From an uncultured Oxalobacter sp. (GTDB lineage: Bacteria; Pseudomonadota; Gammaproteobacteria; Burkholderiales; Burkholderiaceae_D), in the NCBI GenBank assembly GCA_934277985.1, contig CAKQWF010000001.1, positions 434,001-498,000 of the forward strand: 64,000 nt of DNA. The letters are read 5' to 3'. This document shows, piece by piece, positions 42,708 to 52,900 of this stretch. The position numbers and the translations under genes are program-made. Each line of letters opens with the position of its first letter. Within the stretch, counting starts at the first letter, position 1. The notes below the pieces were generated by a model, which saw only the letters and a list, made by a program, of their open reading frames with translations, was not told the origin of the DNA and made no database searches.

Positions 42708-42952
42708 GTTTATATTGGTCGTGCCGGAAAGGGCATGTGCATCGCTGTCGTGACGGTTGGCGGATGCCGGTGTCCGGATGGATGTGCCGGACGCGCTGTC
42801 GGACGAGGTGACGGAAAAACGGGGCAGGACATGCGGCAAGCCGGCAAGGGTTGCCGAAAGACAGGTTGCGGGCAGGTATGTTCTGTCGGGAACACTTGTT
42901 GATAGAATGATGCTTCTGCTGTTTTGTCCAGTTTTGTTCAGGGGAGTTTCCG

Positions 42953-43954
42953 TTGCCAAGCGCTCTTTTGTCGGTCATTGTTCCGGTTTACCGGGTAGAG
43001 CAGTATTTGCACAAGTGTCTGGATTCGCTGGTGAACCAGACGTATCGCGATCTGGAGATCATTCTGGTCGATGACGGTTCGCCGGATACGTGCGGGGCGA
43101 TTTGCGATGCGTATGCGGCGCGTGACGGGCGTATCCGGGTGATTCATCAGGAAAACCGCGGATTGAGCGGGGCGCGCAATACCGGGCTTGACCATGCACG
43201 CGGGGAGTTCGTCGCATTCGTCGATTCGGATGATTATCTCGAACAGGACATGTATGCGCAGCTGATGGCGGCGGCTGTCGGGGAGTCGGCCGATATCGTG
43301 ATCGGCGATTTTTACATGATTCTGGAGACGGGGATTTCGCGCCGTTACAGCCGGATGACGGTCGATATGCCGTTGCGTCAGGTGCAGGAAATGGTGCTGG
43401 CGGACCGGATTCCGAGTTATGTCTGGAACAAGATTTACCGCCGCAGCCTGTTCGACGGGATCCGGTATGAGCGGATACGCGGGTTCGAGGATTTGCAGAT
43501 TACGCCGCGTCTTTTCCAGCGGGCGAGAAAGGTGGTGTATGTGCCTCATGCCGGGTATTACTACAACTGCATGAATATGGGGGCGTTGACGGCGGTGTTC
43601 AATCACCGGCCGGAACTCAATGTCGAAACCAAGTTCGGTTTGTTTGCGGCATGGAAAGAGCATGAAACCGTCGCGCGGGAAATGGGTTCGGATGTGGCGG
43701 ACTATGCCGAAAGCCGTGCGCTCAAGAGTGCGGTCAGCGCGCTGGTGGGCGATGTGGCGCATGATGTGCTCACGCCGTCGCAGCGTCAGGAGCTGGCGCA
43801 GTATCTGGAGCGGAAACGGACGGTGAAAATCGGACGGAAATACCGCTGGCTTCGCTGGAGTGCGGCGCACAGTCCGCTGATGTGCCGTCTGTACGATTAC
43901 GGCAGCTTCGTCTGGCGTCGCCACAAGGCGAGAAAAAACAAGTTGCAGGAGTAG
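42953..43954 (+). CDS. Family 2 glycosyltransferase
   Basis: 333 residues. GT-A fold: LSVIVPVYRVEQYLHKCLDS opens the nucleotide-sugar site, VDDGSPD, QENRGLSGARNTGLD and the metal-binding acidic motif FVDSDDYLE near residue 90. The C-terminal half, IRGFEDLQITPRLF, resembles EpsH/CapsGT acceptors. The start is TTG 42953, set by GGGGAG at 42941-42946; no ATG in frame gives the full domain. It probably adds a sugar to LPS, capsule or a surface glycan. No glycan gene cluster is nearby. Confidence 0.92.
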   Translation: MPSALLSVIVPVYRVEQYLHKCLDSLVNQTYRDLEIILVDDGSPDTCGAICDAYAARDGRIRVIHQENRGLSGARNTGLDHARGEFVAFVDSDDYLEQDMYAQLMAAAVGESADIVIGDFYMILETGISRRYSRMTVDMPLRQVQEMVLADRIPSYVWNKIYRRSLFDGIRYERIRGFEDLQITPRLFQRARKVVYVPHAGYYYNCMNMGALTAVFNHRPELNVETKFGLFAAWKEHETVAREMGSDVADYAESRALKSAVSALVGDVAHDVLTPSQRQELAQYLERKRTVKIGRKYRWLRWSAAHSPLMCRLYDYGSFVWRRHKARKNKLQE

Positions 43955-44126
43955 GTGGCCAGCAGGCGATGCCGTTATGCGGGATGCGGTTTGCCGGCGG
44001 CAGGCGGTGACGCCTGAGGATGTCGCGCGTATGTTATTCCGCACCGGGTTTGCCAGCGCGGTTTCTCCGGTTGTGGCATGGGTGCGTTTTGCCTGTTCCG
44101 GGTGTGTTTCCGGGTATGCCGACCGT

Positions 44127-44648
44127 TCATTTCATGATTTTTTCGAAGCGGAAAAACGTGTCGAGCGGTGAAGCCGATTCGCCGGGCGGTCTTTCCGGGG
44201 CGGTGTGGTGACGGTTGAAACATTCCACGATATGAAAACCGCATTTGTTCACGTAAAAATGCATGTTGCGCTCCTCGAAACAGGGGGTGACGGTTTCCCA
44301 GATGACGGTATCGGGGTAGCGGGCTTCGATGGTTTTCCATGCGGCAAGTCCCGCGCCCTTGCCATGGTATCGTGGCGAGATGAAGAACAAATCCAGCGAG
44401 TTGCGTTGCGTTTTTTCGTCGATCACGACGACGGCGCCGCCTGCACGTTCGCCGTTCAGGAGGATGTGGAATGCCTGTGCGCCGTCGGTCTGGAATGAGG
44501 CTCGGATGTCGTTTTCGGAAGGCACCAGATCGGGGTTTCCGAATTTTTCGCGCGGGGTGACGGAAAAGGCTTCCTGCAAGGCTTTCACGAACAGCGAAAA
44601 GTCCGGCGGGGCAAGCGGTTCCAGTGCGACGATGTGTTTTTCTGGCAT
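44127..44648 (-). CDS. GNAT-family N-acetyltransferase
   Basis: 173 residues. The acetyl-CoA loop is RYHGKGAGLAAWKTIE near residues 90-105 (R/Q-x-x-G-x-G/A), preceded by strand 4 NSLDLFFISP. It ends in an aromatic-rich tail, typical of a GNAT. Substrate unknown. It lies 158 bases downstream of the aldehyde dehydrogenase gene's stop, in the same direction. Confidence 0.86.
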   Translation of the reverse strand: MPEKHIVALEPLAPPDFSLFVKALQEAFSVTPREKFGNPDLVPSENDIRASFQTDGAQAFHILLNGERAGGAVVVIDEKTQRNSLDLFFISPRYHGKGAGLAAWKTIEARYPDTVIWETVTPCFEERNMHFYVNKCGFHIVECFNRHHTAPERPPGESASPLDTFFRFEKIMK

Positions 44649-44806
44649 CAGGTGGGGGTTTTTTGCGGTGTGTCCTGAGGGGCAAGGTTTGTTGCGTGCT
44701 TGCGGATGGCTTGTCCGGACGGCAAAGACCGCGTGGGTGGGCTTTGCCGTTCCGGTGGTGTGAAGCGGTGCGTGCCGGTCGTTTCCGGCACGCGGGATGT
44801 GTCCGC

Positions 44807-46270
44807 TCAGCCGAGGTTGCCCAGATGCAGGGTTTTGACGTCCAGATATTCTTCCAGTCCCAGTACCGAGCCTTCGCGTCCGATGCCGGATTCCTTGACG
44901 CCGCCGAACGGGGCGACAGCGGATGATACGCCGGTATCGTTGATGCCGATCATGCCGGCTTCGAGGGCTTCGGAAACACGGAATACGCGGGAGAGGTCTT
45001 TCGTGTAGAAGTATGCCGCCAGTCCGAAGGGGGTGTTGTTGGCGCGGTTGATGGCTTCCTGTTCGGTCTCGAAGCGGAAGCAGGCGGCGACGGGACCGAA
45101 GGTTTCTTCGCTGGCGATCAGCATGTCGTCGGTGCAGTGCGAAAGCAGGGTCGGTTCATAAAACGTGCCGCCCAGTGCGCTGCGGTGGCCGCCGGTGACG
45201 AGTTCGGCTTCTTTGGCAAGGGCGTCCTGTACGTGGCGTTCGACTTTTTCGACGGCGCTTTCGCGGATGAGCGGGCCGACGGTGACACCGGGTGCGAAGC
45301 CGTCGCCGACGGTCAGTTCGCCGATGGCTTTGGCCAGTTTGCCGACATATTCATCATAGATGCGGTCTTGCACGTAAATGCGGTTGATGGCGACGCAGAC
45401 TTGTCCGGCATTGCGGAACTTGTTGGCGACGGTGCCGGCGACGGCGGCATCGATGTCGGCATCGTCGAACACGATGAGCGGGGCATTGCCGCCGAGTTCC
45501 ATCGAGATGCGCTTCATCGTACCTGCCGCGTTTTGCATCAGCAGTTTGCCGACGGCGGTCGAGCCGGTGAAGGTGATCTTGCGCACGTCGGGCGAGGCCA
45601 TGATGGCGTCTGAAATCGCCAGGGTATCGCCGCAGACGCCGTTCAGGACGCCGGGCGGGACGCCTGCGGCATCGGCCAGCGCGAGCAGGGCGTTGGCGCA
45701 CAGCGGGGTTTCATCCGCCGGCTTGATGATGGCGGTGCAACCGGCGGCCAGTGCGGGGCCGAGTTTGCGGGCGAGCATGGCCATCGGGAAATTCCAGGGC
45801 GTGATCGCGGCGACGACGCCCACCGGTTCACGCGTGGCGAAGATGCGGGAATTCGGCTTGAAGGGCGGGATGATTTCGCCGTTGGCGCGGCGTGCTTCTT
45901 CGGCGAACCAGCGGATGAAGCTGGCGGCGTAATCGACTTCGCCCAGTGCTTCCGCCAGCGGCTTGCCCTGTTCGGCGGTCATGAGTTCGCCGAGAAACGG
46001 CCGGTTCGCGACCATCAGTTCATACCAGCGGTAAAGGATGTCGGCACGTTCTGTCGCGGTGGTTTTGCGCCAGGTGGCGAACGCGGTTTTCGCGGAAATG
46101 ATCGCGGCTTCGGTTTCTTCACGTCCACTGAAGGCGATGTCGGCGAGTTTTTCGCCGGTGGACGGGTTGGTGTCCGCAAAGGTCTTGCCGGTCGTGATCC
46201 ATTTACCATGGATGAAAGCGCCGGTTTTGAAAAAGTCGTTCCGGCTGAGGGTGTCGTGCAATGCGCTCAT
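44807..46270 (-). CDS. gabD: Aldehyde dehydrogenase, succinate-semialdehyde (NAD(P)+) type
   Basis: 487 residues. ALDH landmarks: TPWNFPMAMLARKLGPALAA, KPADETPLCA, ITFTGSTAVGK, the general base Glu in MELGGNAPLIVF and the catalytic Cys in GQVCVAINRIYV (about 291), ending NDTGVSSAVAPFGGVKESG. The ending and overall length match GabD, which oxidises succinate semialdehyde to succinate. Start ATG 46270 is set by GGAGAAGGA; the open frame continues far upstream. The precise substrate could also be another short semialdehyde. Confidence 0.88.
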   Translation of the reverse strand: MSALHDTLSRNDFFKTGAFIHGKWITTGKTFADTNPSTGEKLADIAFSGREETEAAIISAKTAFATWRKTTATERADILYRWYELMVANRPFLGELMTAEQGKPLAEALGEVDYAASFIRWFAEEARRANGEIIPPFKPNSRIFATREPVGVVAAITPWNFPMAMLARKLGPALAAGCTAIIKPADETPLCANALLALADAAGVPPGVLNGVCGDTLAISDAIMASPDVRKITFTGSTAVGKLLMQNAAGTMKRISMELGGNAPLIVFDDADIDAAVAGTVANKFRNAGQVCVAINRIYVQDRIYDEYVGKLAKAIGELTVGDGFAPGVTVGPLIRESAVEKVERHVQDALAKEAELVTGGHRSALGGTFYEPTLLSHCTDDMLIASEETFGPVAACFRFETEQEAINRANNTPFGLAAYFYTKDLSRVFRVSEALEAGMIGINDTGVSSAVAPFGGVKESGIGREGSVLGLEEYLDVKTLHLGNLG

Positions 46271-46547
46271 TTCGATGTCCTTCTCCGCAATGTTTTTCGT
46301 GCGGACAAGGATACCGCAGTCGGCGGGGTTTGACCATGATGGCGGACGAAGGGAAGTTTTGCCCCGATGCATGGCGGCGGCGACAGTCTGGCGCATCGGG
46401 ACGATATGGGGAGAACAGGGGCGTGAGCGGATGGACGGCGAGGGAATCCTGACGGGGATTTGCGCAAAAAAACGATATTTCGGTTTTATTTTCATGAATT
46501 TAGGGTTATATTCGCGTTTTGGTTTTCTTTTTGGAAGGAATTTCGTT

Positions 46548-47012
46548 TTGAGGATTCTGAAAGCACAGCCTGAAGACCTGGGCGTGATTCTGGCATTGCA
46601 GTATCGCGCGTTCCGCAGCGAGGCGAAATTGCTGGGCAACGAGGGGATCGCCCCCCTGACGCAGAACCTTGCCGATCTGGAACAGGAATATGCGCACGGC
46701 ACGATCCTGAAGGCGGTGGATGAAGCGGGCGTCATTATCGGTTCGGTCAGGGCGCATGAAGACGGCGATACGCTGTATATCGGCAAGCTGATGGTGTTGC
46801 CTGAAAAACAGGGCCGCGGTATCGGCACGCAGCTTCTGGTCGCCATCGAGAAATCATGCCCGAAACCGCGCTACGAACTGTTCACCAGCAATATCAGCAT
46901 CCGTAACATGAACCTCTACGAAGGACTGGGATACCGTCGCTTCCGCGAGGAACAGGTCACACCGGAATTGCGCTTCGTCTATATGGAAAAACTGGCGAAA
47001 ACCGGCGCGTGA
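46548..47012 (+). CDS. GNAT-family N-acetyltransferase
   Basis: 154 residues. Strand 4 IGKLMVLPEKQGRGIGTQLL contains the acetyl-CoA loop (Q-G-R-G-I-G) near residues 88-93. The start is TTG 46548, preceded by GGAAGGAA at 46533-46540; an upstream ATG at 46494 is unlikely to be used. It ends just before a strong terminator. Divergent from gabD. Substrate unknown. Confidence 0.88.
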   Translation: MRILKAQPEDLGVILALQYRAFRSEAKLLGNEGIAPLTQNLADLEQEYAHGTILKAVDEAGVIIGSVRAHEDGDTLYIGKLMVLPEKQGRGIGTQLLVAIEKSCPKPRYELFTSNISIRNMNLYEGLGYRRFREEQVTPELRFVYMEKLAKTGA

Positions 47013-47043
47013 AAACGGACGCATCGCACGACAGGCGAATATG

Positions 47044-47076
47044 AAAACGGCAACCGATACAGGTTGCCGTTTTTTT
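47044..47076 (+). terminator. Rho-independent terminator
   Basis: AAAACGGCAACC / GGTTGCCGTTTT (47044-47055, 47062-47073), then more T. It closes the acetyltransferase gene at 46548-47012. Confidence 0.92.
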
Positions 47077-47295
47077 ATGCCTCGCCGGTATGCACCGCCG
47101 GTACAGGAAACCTGCGGTCGTGCCGCAGGGCGGTTGGGGATGGCGGTTCGCGGATGGTTTGCCGATGGCACGGAGGGTTCGGTTGCGTGCGGATAGCGCT
47201 GGTGTCCGGCAGCGGGCGGGGCGGTATGGCGATGCTGTCCGTCCGGTCGGAAGAAGGCGGAAGGGTGCGGTCTGCCGGAACGGTCGTCGCCGCGC

Positions 47296-47643
47296 TCAGA
47301 CCAGTTTTTTCAGGCAGGCGGTGACGACGCCCCAGATACGGACTTCCTGCCCTTCGACGGGACGGATGGGGGAAAAGCGCGGGTTTTCGGCGAGGAGGCA
47401 GAACGGACGTTTTTGCAGGCGGCGGATGATGATTTTCCCGTCGACGACGGCCAGCACGACATGCCCGTTTTGCGGCGGGATCGACCGGTCGGTGACGACG
47501 GTGTCGCCTTCCATGATCCCGATGCCGTCCATCGCGTTGCCACGTACACGGAAGAGAAAACACGAATGCTTGCGGATGTTGAAGATGTCGTTCAGGTCGA
47601 TTTCGGTGCCTGAAAGGTCGGTGTGCGGAAGGGGAAAGGTCAT
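47296..47643 (-). CDS. UmuD/LexA-like S24 protein with substituted catalytic dyad
   Basis: 115 residues of UmuD/S24 peptidase fold. The segment RVRGNAMDGIGIMEGD aligns with the Ser-bearing loop of UmuD (SGDSMIDGGISDGD) and VVDGKIIIRRLQKRP with the Lys-bearing one (VDGEFTVKKLQLRP). The nucleophile position is Ala37 and the Lys position Arg74, 37 residues apart, exactly the Ser60-Lys97 spacing. Both catalytic residues are thus replaced, so self-cleavage is not expected. Start ATG 47643 follows GGAGGCAAC. A perfect LexA box is upstream, so it should be SOS-induced. No umuC is adjacent. Confidence 0.88.
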   Translation of the reverse strand: MTFPLPHTDLSGTEIDLNDIFNIRKHSCFLFRVRGNAMDGIGIMEGDTVVTDRSIPPQNGHVVLAVVDGKIIIRRLQKRPFCLLAENPRFSPIRPVEGQEVRIWGVVTACLKKLV

Positions 47644-47665
47644 GTTGCCTCCAATACTTCGATGA

Positions 47666-47681
47666 CTGTATGTATATACAG
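47666..47681. promoter_or_regulatory. LexA box upstream of the UmuD-like gene
   Basis: CTGT-N8-ACAG with an AT-rich palindromic middle (ATGTATAT) fits the E. coli-type LexA consensus. It lies 23 bases upstream of ATG 47643. Confidence 0.88.
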
Positions 47682-47939
47682 TATTTTAGGCGCAAGTGCG
47701 GGCGGGGGCAAGGGATGTCGGGGGGCGATACGGTGCGATGATGTGGTGGAAGATGGCGGGTTTGCCATGTTTTTCCGAGTGATGGAGAGAGGACGGGAAG
47801 GCAAGGGCGCGTGATGTCGTGCCGTGCGTGGATGGTGGCGGGTGCGACGGAAGGTTCGGTCGGGGTGCGGCGGTGGACAGGAAAATGGTTTCCGGCGAAC
47901 CGTGCCGGGCGGGTGCGGGTCGGTTCGGCGGAAGTTGCC

Positions 47940-49277
47940 TTACTTGCTGCCCGGTGTCTGAAGGCGGGCTTTGGCTTGCGGGTTGCCGTTTTTGGCGGCT
48001 TCGGTGTACCAGTGGTTGGCGGCTTTGGGGTCGGCGGGGGTGCCTGTGCCGGTTTCGAGGCACTGGGCCAGCCGGAACTGGGCGTCGGGCAGTCCGGCTT
48101 GTGCGGCTTGCCGGATGAGGGCGAAGCCTTTGGGCAGGTCGCGGGGAGTGCCGGTACCGCTCAGGTAGCAGTTGCCGAGCGCGAGCAGGGCGGCGGGGGC
48201 GTTGCTTTTGGCGGCTTCGGTGTACCACTGGAAGGCTTTGGCGGGGTCTTTGGGCAGTCCGATGCCGTTTTCGTAGAGTGCGCCGACGGTGCGCTGGGCG
48301 TTGGGGTGTCCGGCCCGGGCGGCGCGCAGGAAGCATTCGGCGGCGAGGGCGTGGTTTTTGTCTACCAGTGTGCCGGTGTAATACAGGGTGCCGAGCAGGT
48401 ACAGGGCGTTGCGGTCGTTGCGGGCGGCGGCTTCTCCCAGCCAGACGACGGCGCGGGTGGCCTGTTCGGGGTTGTCCTTGCGTTCGCTGTATCGCAGGAT
48501 GTCGCGTGCTGCGACGATGACGCGGGCTTCCTGCCAGCCGCCTTCGGCGGACTGGATGAGCCAGTGGTCGGCGCGTTCGGGGTCTTTGGGAACGCCCAGC
48601 CCGTTGGCGAGCTGGCGGAAACGGTAGTATTGCGCACGGGCGTTGCCGGCGACGGAGGCTTTTTCGAGCCAGATGGCGGCTTCTTTTTCATTTTTTTCCA
48701 GACCGATACCGTAGAGCAGCGCCAGCCCGATGGCGGTTTGCGAGACGGCATGACCGTTTTCGGCGGCTTTTGCGTACCAGCGCACGGCTTCGCGGTCGCT
48801 CTGGAGCGTGCCGCGTCCCTTGGCGTAGCAGTCGGCAAGCCAGTATTGCGCTTCCGGCAGGTTTTGCCGCGCGGCCTGCAAGAGCCAGTCGAATGCCTTG
48901 TCGGGCTGGATGGCGGTGCCTTTGCCGCTGAGGTACATCAGACCGAGAAAGTATTGCGCGGCGCGGTCGCCTTCGGTTGCGGCCTGCTCGTATTTGAGCC
49001 GGGTGAGGTGCCAGTTCGGGCTGTTTGCCGGGCCATGGATGAAGCGCGAGGCATGGAAGTTGCGCAAGAGGGGATCGGCGGCGGCTTGCGACGCGTTTTC
49101 CAGCGCGCGGTCGAGTTCGGTTTGCCACTGGAATGCGCCCGGTACGGTTTTGCCCGCGATGGTGGTCCGGTAGGGGTCGAGCCAGTCCGTCATGGCATGC
49201 GATACCGGCATCGCCGCCAGCAGGGGGGCGGCAAGGCACAAGGTGCTCAGGGTATGTGCGGTATGACGGGATGGCAT
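47940..49277 (-). CDS. Secreted Sel1-repeat protein, ~9 repeats
   Basis: 445 residues. Start ATG 49277 is chosen to open on the signal peptide (LSTLCLAAPLLAAMPVSHA). About nine Sel1 repeats run from residue 95 to the end, for instance YFLGLMYLSGKGTAIQPDKA and YENGIGLPKDPAKAFQWYTE. The spacing in the middle is irregular (ARVIVAARDILRYSERKDN). Probably periplasmic. The 296-base gap beyond its start is occupied only by the LexA-boxed promoter region of the UmuD-like gene on its other side. Confidence 0.86.
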   Translation of the reverse strand: MPSRHTAHTLSTLCLAAPLLAAMPVSHAMTDWLDPYRTTIAGKTVPGAFQWQTELDRALENASQAAADPLLRNFHASRFIHGPANSPNWHLTRLKYEQAATEGDRAAQYFLGLMYLSGKGTAIQPDKAFDWLLQAARQNLPEAQYWLADCYAKGRGTLQSDREAVRWYAKAAENGHAVSQTAIGLALLYGIGLEKNEKEAAIWLEKASVAGNARAQYYRFRQLANGLGVPKDPERADHWLIQSAEGGWQEARVIVAARDILRYSERKDNPEQATRAVVWLGEAAARNDRNALYLLGTLYYTGTLVDKNHALAAECFLRAARAGHPNAQRTVGALYENGIGLPKDPAKAFQWYTEAAKSNAPAALLALGNCYLSGTGTPRDLPKGFALIRQAAQAGLPDAQFRLAQCLETGTGTPADPKAANHWYTEAAKNGNPQAKARLQTPGSK

Positions 49278-49852
49278 GGTTTGCGGTTCGGTCTTTTGGG
49301 CAAACGTTGATTCTAACCGTTCACGGGTATGCCGTGAAGGGTGCGCATGCGGAAGGAACTTGCCCGTTCGCCGTGGCGTACGGGTAGCAGAACGGTGCCG
49401 GACAGGAATCGTGTTGCGCCCGGTTTGGTGCGGGATGGCGGGCGAACTGTCCGGCATGCGGGGAAGTGACAGCGTGGCCTGGCGTGCCGTCGTTGGGCCG
49501 GCCGGAAAGGGGCGATACGGGGAAACATCGCGGGCTGCGCGGTTCCGGTATGTTGCCGGATCGTTTCCGATACCGGTGCGATGTTCGCTGAAAGATCGTG
49601 CCGTTGTCGGCGGGATCGTCCGTTTCCGGTACCGGAACAGGGATGTTTGTTATGGAATGCGGCGAGGCGAAGATGCAGGGCGAAGGGGGTGAGATCGTGG
49701 ACACACAGGCAGATACGGTATGAAGGCGGATGACGGTGCCCTGTGTAATTGTGGGATGTCCGTTGTGCGGATTGGCAGGCATGGCCCGAACAGGGTGTGA
49801 TGGATCGACGCGCGAAAAAACCGCAGGCGGACAGGGAACGGGCGGGTATGCG

Positions 49853-49949
49853 TGAAAATGCCTGTCGGCGAGGCAGGGGGTGCAAGCGATTGTCCGGCAA
49901 GGGAAAAGCCGCGCTGTTCACGGATTTGTCCACAGGAAACGGGGACAAG
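49853..49949 (+). repeat. Dispersed ~100-bp repeat, copy C
   Basis: GTGAAAATGCCTGTCGG, GGCAGGGGGTGCAAGC, GGCAAGGGAAAAGCCGCGC, TGTTCACGGA, then TTGTCCACA and GGGGACAAG. It abuts the end of the hsdR gene (stop at 49957). It lies in the gap 49278-49956, which otherwise holds no recognisable gene or RNA. Confidence 0.88.
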
Positions 49950-49956
49950 TCGGGGT

Positions 49957-52900
49957 TTATACCTTGTTTTCCGTATTTGCGGCATTCAGTTGCCGGTACA
50001 CGATGGAACCTATCGTTTGCATGGTTTGCCGCAACATATCGGGATCGTTCAGCAACACGCTGAAAAAAGCGTTGTTTTCCTCGAAACGTGCGGCAACCAT
50101 ATCGGGAAATTTATTGTCGAAAAGCGTCATGAACGTCTTCGGATCGCTGTTTTGCGCATATCCTTGCCATTTGCTGTCGGACAGATAATCGTTTTTCAGC
50201 TGGAGCAGGACTTTATCCATTTCCGTGAAATTCGTGCCGTGTTTTTCATTGATCCGGTCGATGATAACGGTCAGCGGGTCTTTTTTCTTTTCCCGTCTGC
50301 CTGCATCTCCCTTGACAGGGCGGAAACCCTGCGCGTTGCCGGTGAGTACGATGCGTTGTTCCGCCTGTTTTTCAAGCCGGTAATATTCCAGCAAAACCTT
50401 GTCATCCACATCGACGGTCGCCCGTCCGTCTTTCGGCAGCAAGCGTGCCAGAAAACGGGCATATTGGCTGAAAGCATGGATGTCACGGTCGAACAGACGG
50501 CAAATTTGCGTCACGAAGGCATAAATGCGATTGAAACGGGCAAGCGTCGATTTGAACAAGTCCTTTTCATCGTCTTGCAACGTATCGAAACGATCCAGCG
50601 CAGGGCGAAGCGTCGCCATGAGTTTGCCCATGTCGCCAGCCTGCTGGATGGAAGTGGACCAGAACAGGGCGGCAAACCGGTCGATATCCGTTTTTTGCCA
50701 GAGCCGGTAATGCTCCAGGGTATTTTTCAGGTCATAGATGACATTCGGATCGGTTTCTTCTTCCAGTACCGTTTCCTCGTAATACGGCTCGAACGCTTTC
50801 CGGATATCTTCCGCCGTATTGACGAAGTCCAGAATGAAGGTATCGACCTTGCCGGGTGCGGTGCGGTTGAGGCGTGACAGTGTCTGGACCGCCTTGACAT
50901 CGGACAGTTTCTTGTCCACGAACATGGTATGCAACAAGGGCTGGTCGAAGCCGGTCTGGTATTTTTCCGCCACGATCAGGATTTTGTACTCGTCTTTCGC
51001 GAAGGTTTCCCGAAGCTGCGATTCGCGGATCGTCTCGCCTGCTGCCGTCCGGTTCATTTTTTCTTCCGTGTACGTCACGCCGTCGTCATCGACTTCACCG
51101 GAAAAAGCGACCAGAACGCCGGTGCCGGAAAAACCCTTTTCCTGAAGCTGCCGCCTGAATTCCAGAACATAACGTACCGCATGCAGGCGCGAAGGCGTCA
51201 CGACCATCGCTTTGGCGCGCCCCCCGATCTTGTGTTGCGTCGTGTGCAGGAAATGTTCCAGCATGATCGAGGTTTTCGCCGAAATATTGTGCGGATGCAG
51301 CGTTTCGAATCGCCGGATCGCACGGACACCGGCCGACGTATCCAGCTCCGGATCATCCGGAATGGCCTTCACGATCCTGTAATACATGCTGTAAGTCATG
51401 TAATGCGCCAGCACATCCAGAATGAACCCTTCCTCGATCGCCTGCCGCATGGAATAGATATGGAAAGGCCGGTAACGCCCGTTTTCCGCCTTGCTGCCGA
51501 ACATTTGCAGGGTTCTGGCTTTCGGTGTGGCGGTAAAGGCGAAAAAGGACAGATTGTCATGCCTGCCGTGCGCCGCCATTTCGTCGAGCATTTTGTCCTC
51601 GTCATCCTTTTCTGCCGCTTCGGTGCGTCCTTCCAGCTCGGCGTATTCTTCCAGTGCCTTCGTCCGGTCGGAAAGCGCCTGTTTCAATTTCCTCGCCGCA
51701 TCGCCCGTCTGGGATGAATGCGCTTCATCCACGATGACGGCATACCGGCGTTTGCCGCTGTTGACTTCGCGGTAAATGACGGGGAATTTCTGCAAGGTCG
51801 TGATGATGATGGGCGTGGCGGACTCGATCGCCTCTTTGAGCTGTCGGGAATCTTCGTCGATTTTCTGGACAACCCCTTCGACATGGTCGAACTGGTAAAC
51901 CGTATCCTGCAACTGGCTGTCCAGAATACGGCGGTCCGTCACGACGATGACCGAATGGAAAATCTTTTCGTTCCGGTCATCGTGCAGTCCGGAAAGGCGG
52001 TGCGCCAGCCATGCGATGGAATTGGACTTGCCCGAACCTGCCGAATGCTGGATCAGGTAATGATGACCCGCCCCGTTTTCCCGGACATGCGCCAGCAACC
52101 GCGTAACGACATCAAGCTGATGGTAGCGCGGGAAAATCACGACATCGTCCCTGATGCCATTTTTGTCCTTTTCGATATGGATGTACTTCTGGAGAATTTC
52201 CAGCAGCCTGTCCCGGAAAAGCACCTGTTCCCAGAGATAGGCGGTCTGGTAACCGTCCGGGTTCGGCGGATTGCCCTTGCCGCCGACATGGCCCGCACCG
52301 TTGGAACCCTGATTGAACGGCAGGAAAAAAGTCCGTTCCCCTTGCAGGCGGGTCGTCATGTACACGTTTTCCAGATCGACGGCGAAATGCACCAGAACCC
52401 GTTTTTTGAAAGCGAAAATCGTGTCCCTGTCCTGCCGGTCGAAACGGTATTGTTCGATGGCGTTTGCCGTGTTCTGGCCGGTGAACTCGCATTTCAGTTC
52501 CATCGACACGACGGGAATGCCGTTGACGAACAAAACGATATCGATGCTCTTTTCATTACCCGTCGCATAATGGAGCTGGCGGGTACAGTGCAGGATATTG
52601 CTTTCGTAAGCCTTGCGGGTGGCCTCGTTCATCGAGGTTTCCGGTTTCCAGAATACCGCGCGGAACCGGACGCCGCGGTCTGTGAATCCTTTTCTGAGAA
52701 CGGCGAGCAGCCCTTCGGTATCCGTTTCGCGGCAAAACCGCTCGATCAGCCGTTTTTCGCTGTCGGCGCCGTAAATCCGGACGTAGCGTTCCCATTCACG
52801 GGGCTGGCTGTTCTTGATGAAGGACAGCAATGTGGCGGTATCCAGCGCAAGTTTCCGGTCAAAAGCCGCAGGATCGCCCTTGAGATAGCCGCCATGCGTG

